From contig CAZELI010000062.1 of assembly GCA_964512985.1 (NCBI GenBank), positions 1 to 5,780 of the forward strand: 5,780 nt of DNA, given 5' to 3'. Shown here one piece after another: positions 4,798 to 5,780 of this stretch. Numbering within the stretch: the stretch's first letter is position 1; each line of letters starts with the position of its first letter. The translations under genes and the position numbers were made by a program. The stretch comes from CAYPGT01 sp964512985. GTDB taxonomy: Bacteria > Cyanobacteriota > Vampirovibrionia > LMEP-6097. Below the pieces are notes generated by a model. That model worked only from the letters and a program-made list of their open reading frames with translations, was not told the origin of the DNA and searched no databases.

Positions 4798-4871
4798 TAG
4801 CAAATACGGAACTTTTTTAAAATATATCTCTTATCAAATATCATTGAAAAAGCAAGATTTTACAATAAGAA

Positions 4872-4901
4872 TTGATTAGTAGTGTCTGAAGTTGCTAGAA
4901 T
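4872..4901 (+). promoter_or_regulatory. Probable tpiA promoter
   Basis: TTGATT (4872-4877) and TAGAAT (4896-4901) are separated by 18 bp, and the -10 is preceded by TGC (4893-4895), an extended -10. Transcription would start near 4908, only about 5 nt before the ATG at 4913. A second possible -10, TACAAT (4861-4866), has no good -35. Confidence 0.5.
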
Positions 4902-4912
4902 TGATTGCTATT

Positions 4913-5704
4913 ATGTCAAGAAAAAAAATCATTGCTGGTAACTGGAAATTAAATATGAATCAAGCGGAGACTAAGAAGTTTCTTGCTGCTCTTGCTCCTA
5001 AACTTAAAATAGAAGATTTACAAGAAATAGAAGTAGTTATTTGTCCAACATTTACAAGTTTAGCTACTGCAAAGGAGTCAATTAAAAATTCTAATATCAC
5101 TTTAGCTGCGCAAGACGTCAGTCAGTATCAGTCAGGTGCTTATACTGGTGAGATCAGTGCTGCGATGTTGCAGGAGATCGGTGTAAGTTCAGTGCTAGTG
5201 GGGCACTCAGAGAGACGTGAAACTTTTAAGGAAGATGATACCATTATCAACGCTAAGCTTAAGACTGCACTAGAAGCAGGTCTGAAGGTTATTCTTTGTT
5301 GTGGTGAATCAGAAGCCACTAGAGATGCAGGTAAAACAGACAGCTGGGTTACTGGACAAATAGAATCTGCACTTAATGGAGTTTCAGCAGAATCTTTAAT
5401 CAATATTGTTATCGCTTATGAACCAATCTGGGCAATTGGTACAGGTAAAACTTGTGATTGTTCAGAGGCTAATAGAGTAATTAAATTAATTAGAAACAAA
5501 GTAGCTAGTTTAGCTGGTCAAGAGCAAGCTCAGAAGCTAAGAATATTGTATGGTGGTTCTGTCAAAGCAAGCACTATCGAAGAAACTGTTAAAGAATCCG
5601 ATATAGATGGTTGCTTAGTAGGCGGTGCATCAATTAAAGAAGACGAAATCTCTGCCATCATTTCAGTAACTGCACAGAATTCAAGACTGGCAGTTCATAA
5701 TTAA
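4913..5704 (+). CDS. tpiA: Triosephosphate isomerase
   Basis: A cytoplasmic glycolytic and gluconeogenic enzyme that interconverts dihydroxyacetone phosphate and glyceraldehyde 3-phosphate. The 263-aa product starting at ATG 4913 (MSRKKIIAGNWKLN) has the full family set: substrate-binding N10 and K12 in AGNWKLN, catalytic H98 in VGHSERR (96-102), catalytic E170 in AYEPIWAIGTGKT, the closing loop 6 at about 171-180, and phosphate-binding YGGSV (213-217) and VGGASI (236-241). It is a complete TIM barrel of usual length with a short polar tail (SVTAQNSRLAVHN). The WAIGTGKTCDCSEANRVI segment resembles cyanobacterial enzymes. An upstream in-frame TTG at 4892 would add seven residues (MLELIAI) that are not typical and overlap the promoter -10, so ATG 4913 is preferred. 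There is no Shine-Dalgarno sequence, in line with a near-leaderless transcript. The gene is divergent from the sigma operon. Confidence 0.97.
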   Translation: MSRKKIIAGNWKLNMNQAETKKFLAALAPKLKIEDLQEIEVVICPTFTSLATAKESIKNSNITLAAQDVSQYQSGAYTGEISAAMLQEIGVSSVLVGHSERRETFKEDDTIINAKLKTALEAGLKVILCCGESEATRDAGKTDSWVTGQIESALNGVSAESLINIVIAYEPIWAIGTGKTCDCSEANRVIKLIRNKVASLAGQEQAQKLRILYGGSVKASTIEETVKESDIDGCLVGGASIKEDEISAIISVTAQNSRLAVHN

Positions 5705-5729
5705 TACTTTATAAAGGCTAATGTTCCCC

Positions 5730-5738
5730 TGCTATAAT
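5730..5738 (+). promoter_or_regulatory. Extended -10 promoter of the initiator tRNA gene
   Basis: TGCTATAAT gives a perfect -10 (5733-5738) with the upstream TGn element. The -35 region is poor (TTTATA at 5708-5713, 19 bp away). The tRNA 5' end lies 7 nt after the -10, so the primary transcript would start at or near the mature 5' end. Confidence 0.6.
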
Positions 5739-5744
5739 CTCCTA

Positions 5745-5780
5745 TGCGGAGTGGAGCAGTCTGGTAGCTCGTTGGGCTCA
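5745..5780 (+). tRNA. Initiator tRNA-Met (fMet), 5' half, cut by the window end
   Basis: The sequence TGCGGAGTGGAGCAGTCTGG followed by TAGCTCGTTGGGCTCA aligns base for base with bacterial initiator tRNA up to position 35. The window ends after C34 and A35, so U36 of the CAU anticodon is not seen. Initiator hallmarks are visible: the three G (29-31) of the anticodon stem and a purine-pyrimidine A11-U24 pair in the D-stem (GAGC with GCTC). The D-loop has the usual AG...GGTA. The first base is U, against C in E. coli; whether pair 1-72 is mismatched, as initiators need, cannot be seen. Confidence 0.92.

Noticed and set aside
4892..4912. TTG start adding seven residues to triosephosphate isomerase
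   Set aside because: The extra residues precede the normal N-terminus, no SD supports it, and the -10 box lies inside that stretch.
5140..5403. 87-codon minus-strand ORF inside tpiA
   Set aside because: It is antisense to a highly conserved enzyme, with no RBS or family resemblance.

Overview
The window reads as a low-GC bacterial chromosome segment with cyanobacteria-like proteins but no photosynthesis gene in view. The triosephosphate isomerase loop (WAIGTGKTCDCSEANRVI) and the ECF sigma factor (LAPEW.DL.DL.QEV.IRVYRG, then NLFYDELRKRPR) resemble cyanobacterial TpiA and SigG-type sigma factors as I know those families. Together with the AT-rich composition this suggests a non-photosynthetic relative of Cyanobacteria (Melainabacteria/Vampirovibrionia type). 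That placement is inference from motifs, not from a search.

Layout. Bases 14-244 (minus) encode a small DUF2442 protein. Bases 245-408 are a divergent intergenic region with CCTTAA repeats and two mutually exclusive hairpins. A 173-aa protein of unknown function follows (409-930). Downstream lie an 11-bp inverted repeat over its stop codon and a strong 13-bp terminator-like hairpin (992-1025). The next gene, a YraN/UPF0102 nuclease-fold protein (1020-1394), has no ATG, GTG or TTG start at its true N-terminus. The only well-placed start is ATT behind a perfect Shine-Dalgarno sequence that sits inside the hairpin.

Bases 1414-1838 form a compact element: a 98-codon GIY-YIG nuclease gene between 67/68-bp near-perfect inverted repeats. 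The gene's last three codons and stop lie inside the right repeat. A second, gene-less pair of related palindromic units lies at 3130-3240, between convergent genes. Between the two elements is an exported secretin-N-domain protein (1934-3121) that seems to lack the secretin pore.

On the minus strand an ECF sigma factor (4761-4099) is followed by a one-TM protein (4054-3296) with a CpxP/Spy-like outer domain, a likely sigma/anti-sigma envelope-stress pair. The sigma promoter is a near-consensus -35/-10 pair with an all-GC palindrome in its spacer. Divergently, tpiA (4913-5704) encodes a complete glycolytic isomerase. The window ends inside an initiator tRNA gene (from 5745).

Several genes (secretin-like, sigma, tpiA) have a -10 box only 7-11 nt before the start codon and no Shine-Dalgarno sequence, which suggests leaderless mRNAs. 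The 173-aa gene and yraN, by contrast, have clear Shine-Dalgarno sequences. The most interesting structures are the GIY-YIG/palindrome element and the hairpin-embedded AUU start of yraN.
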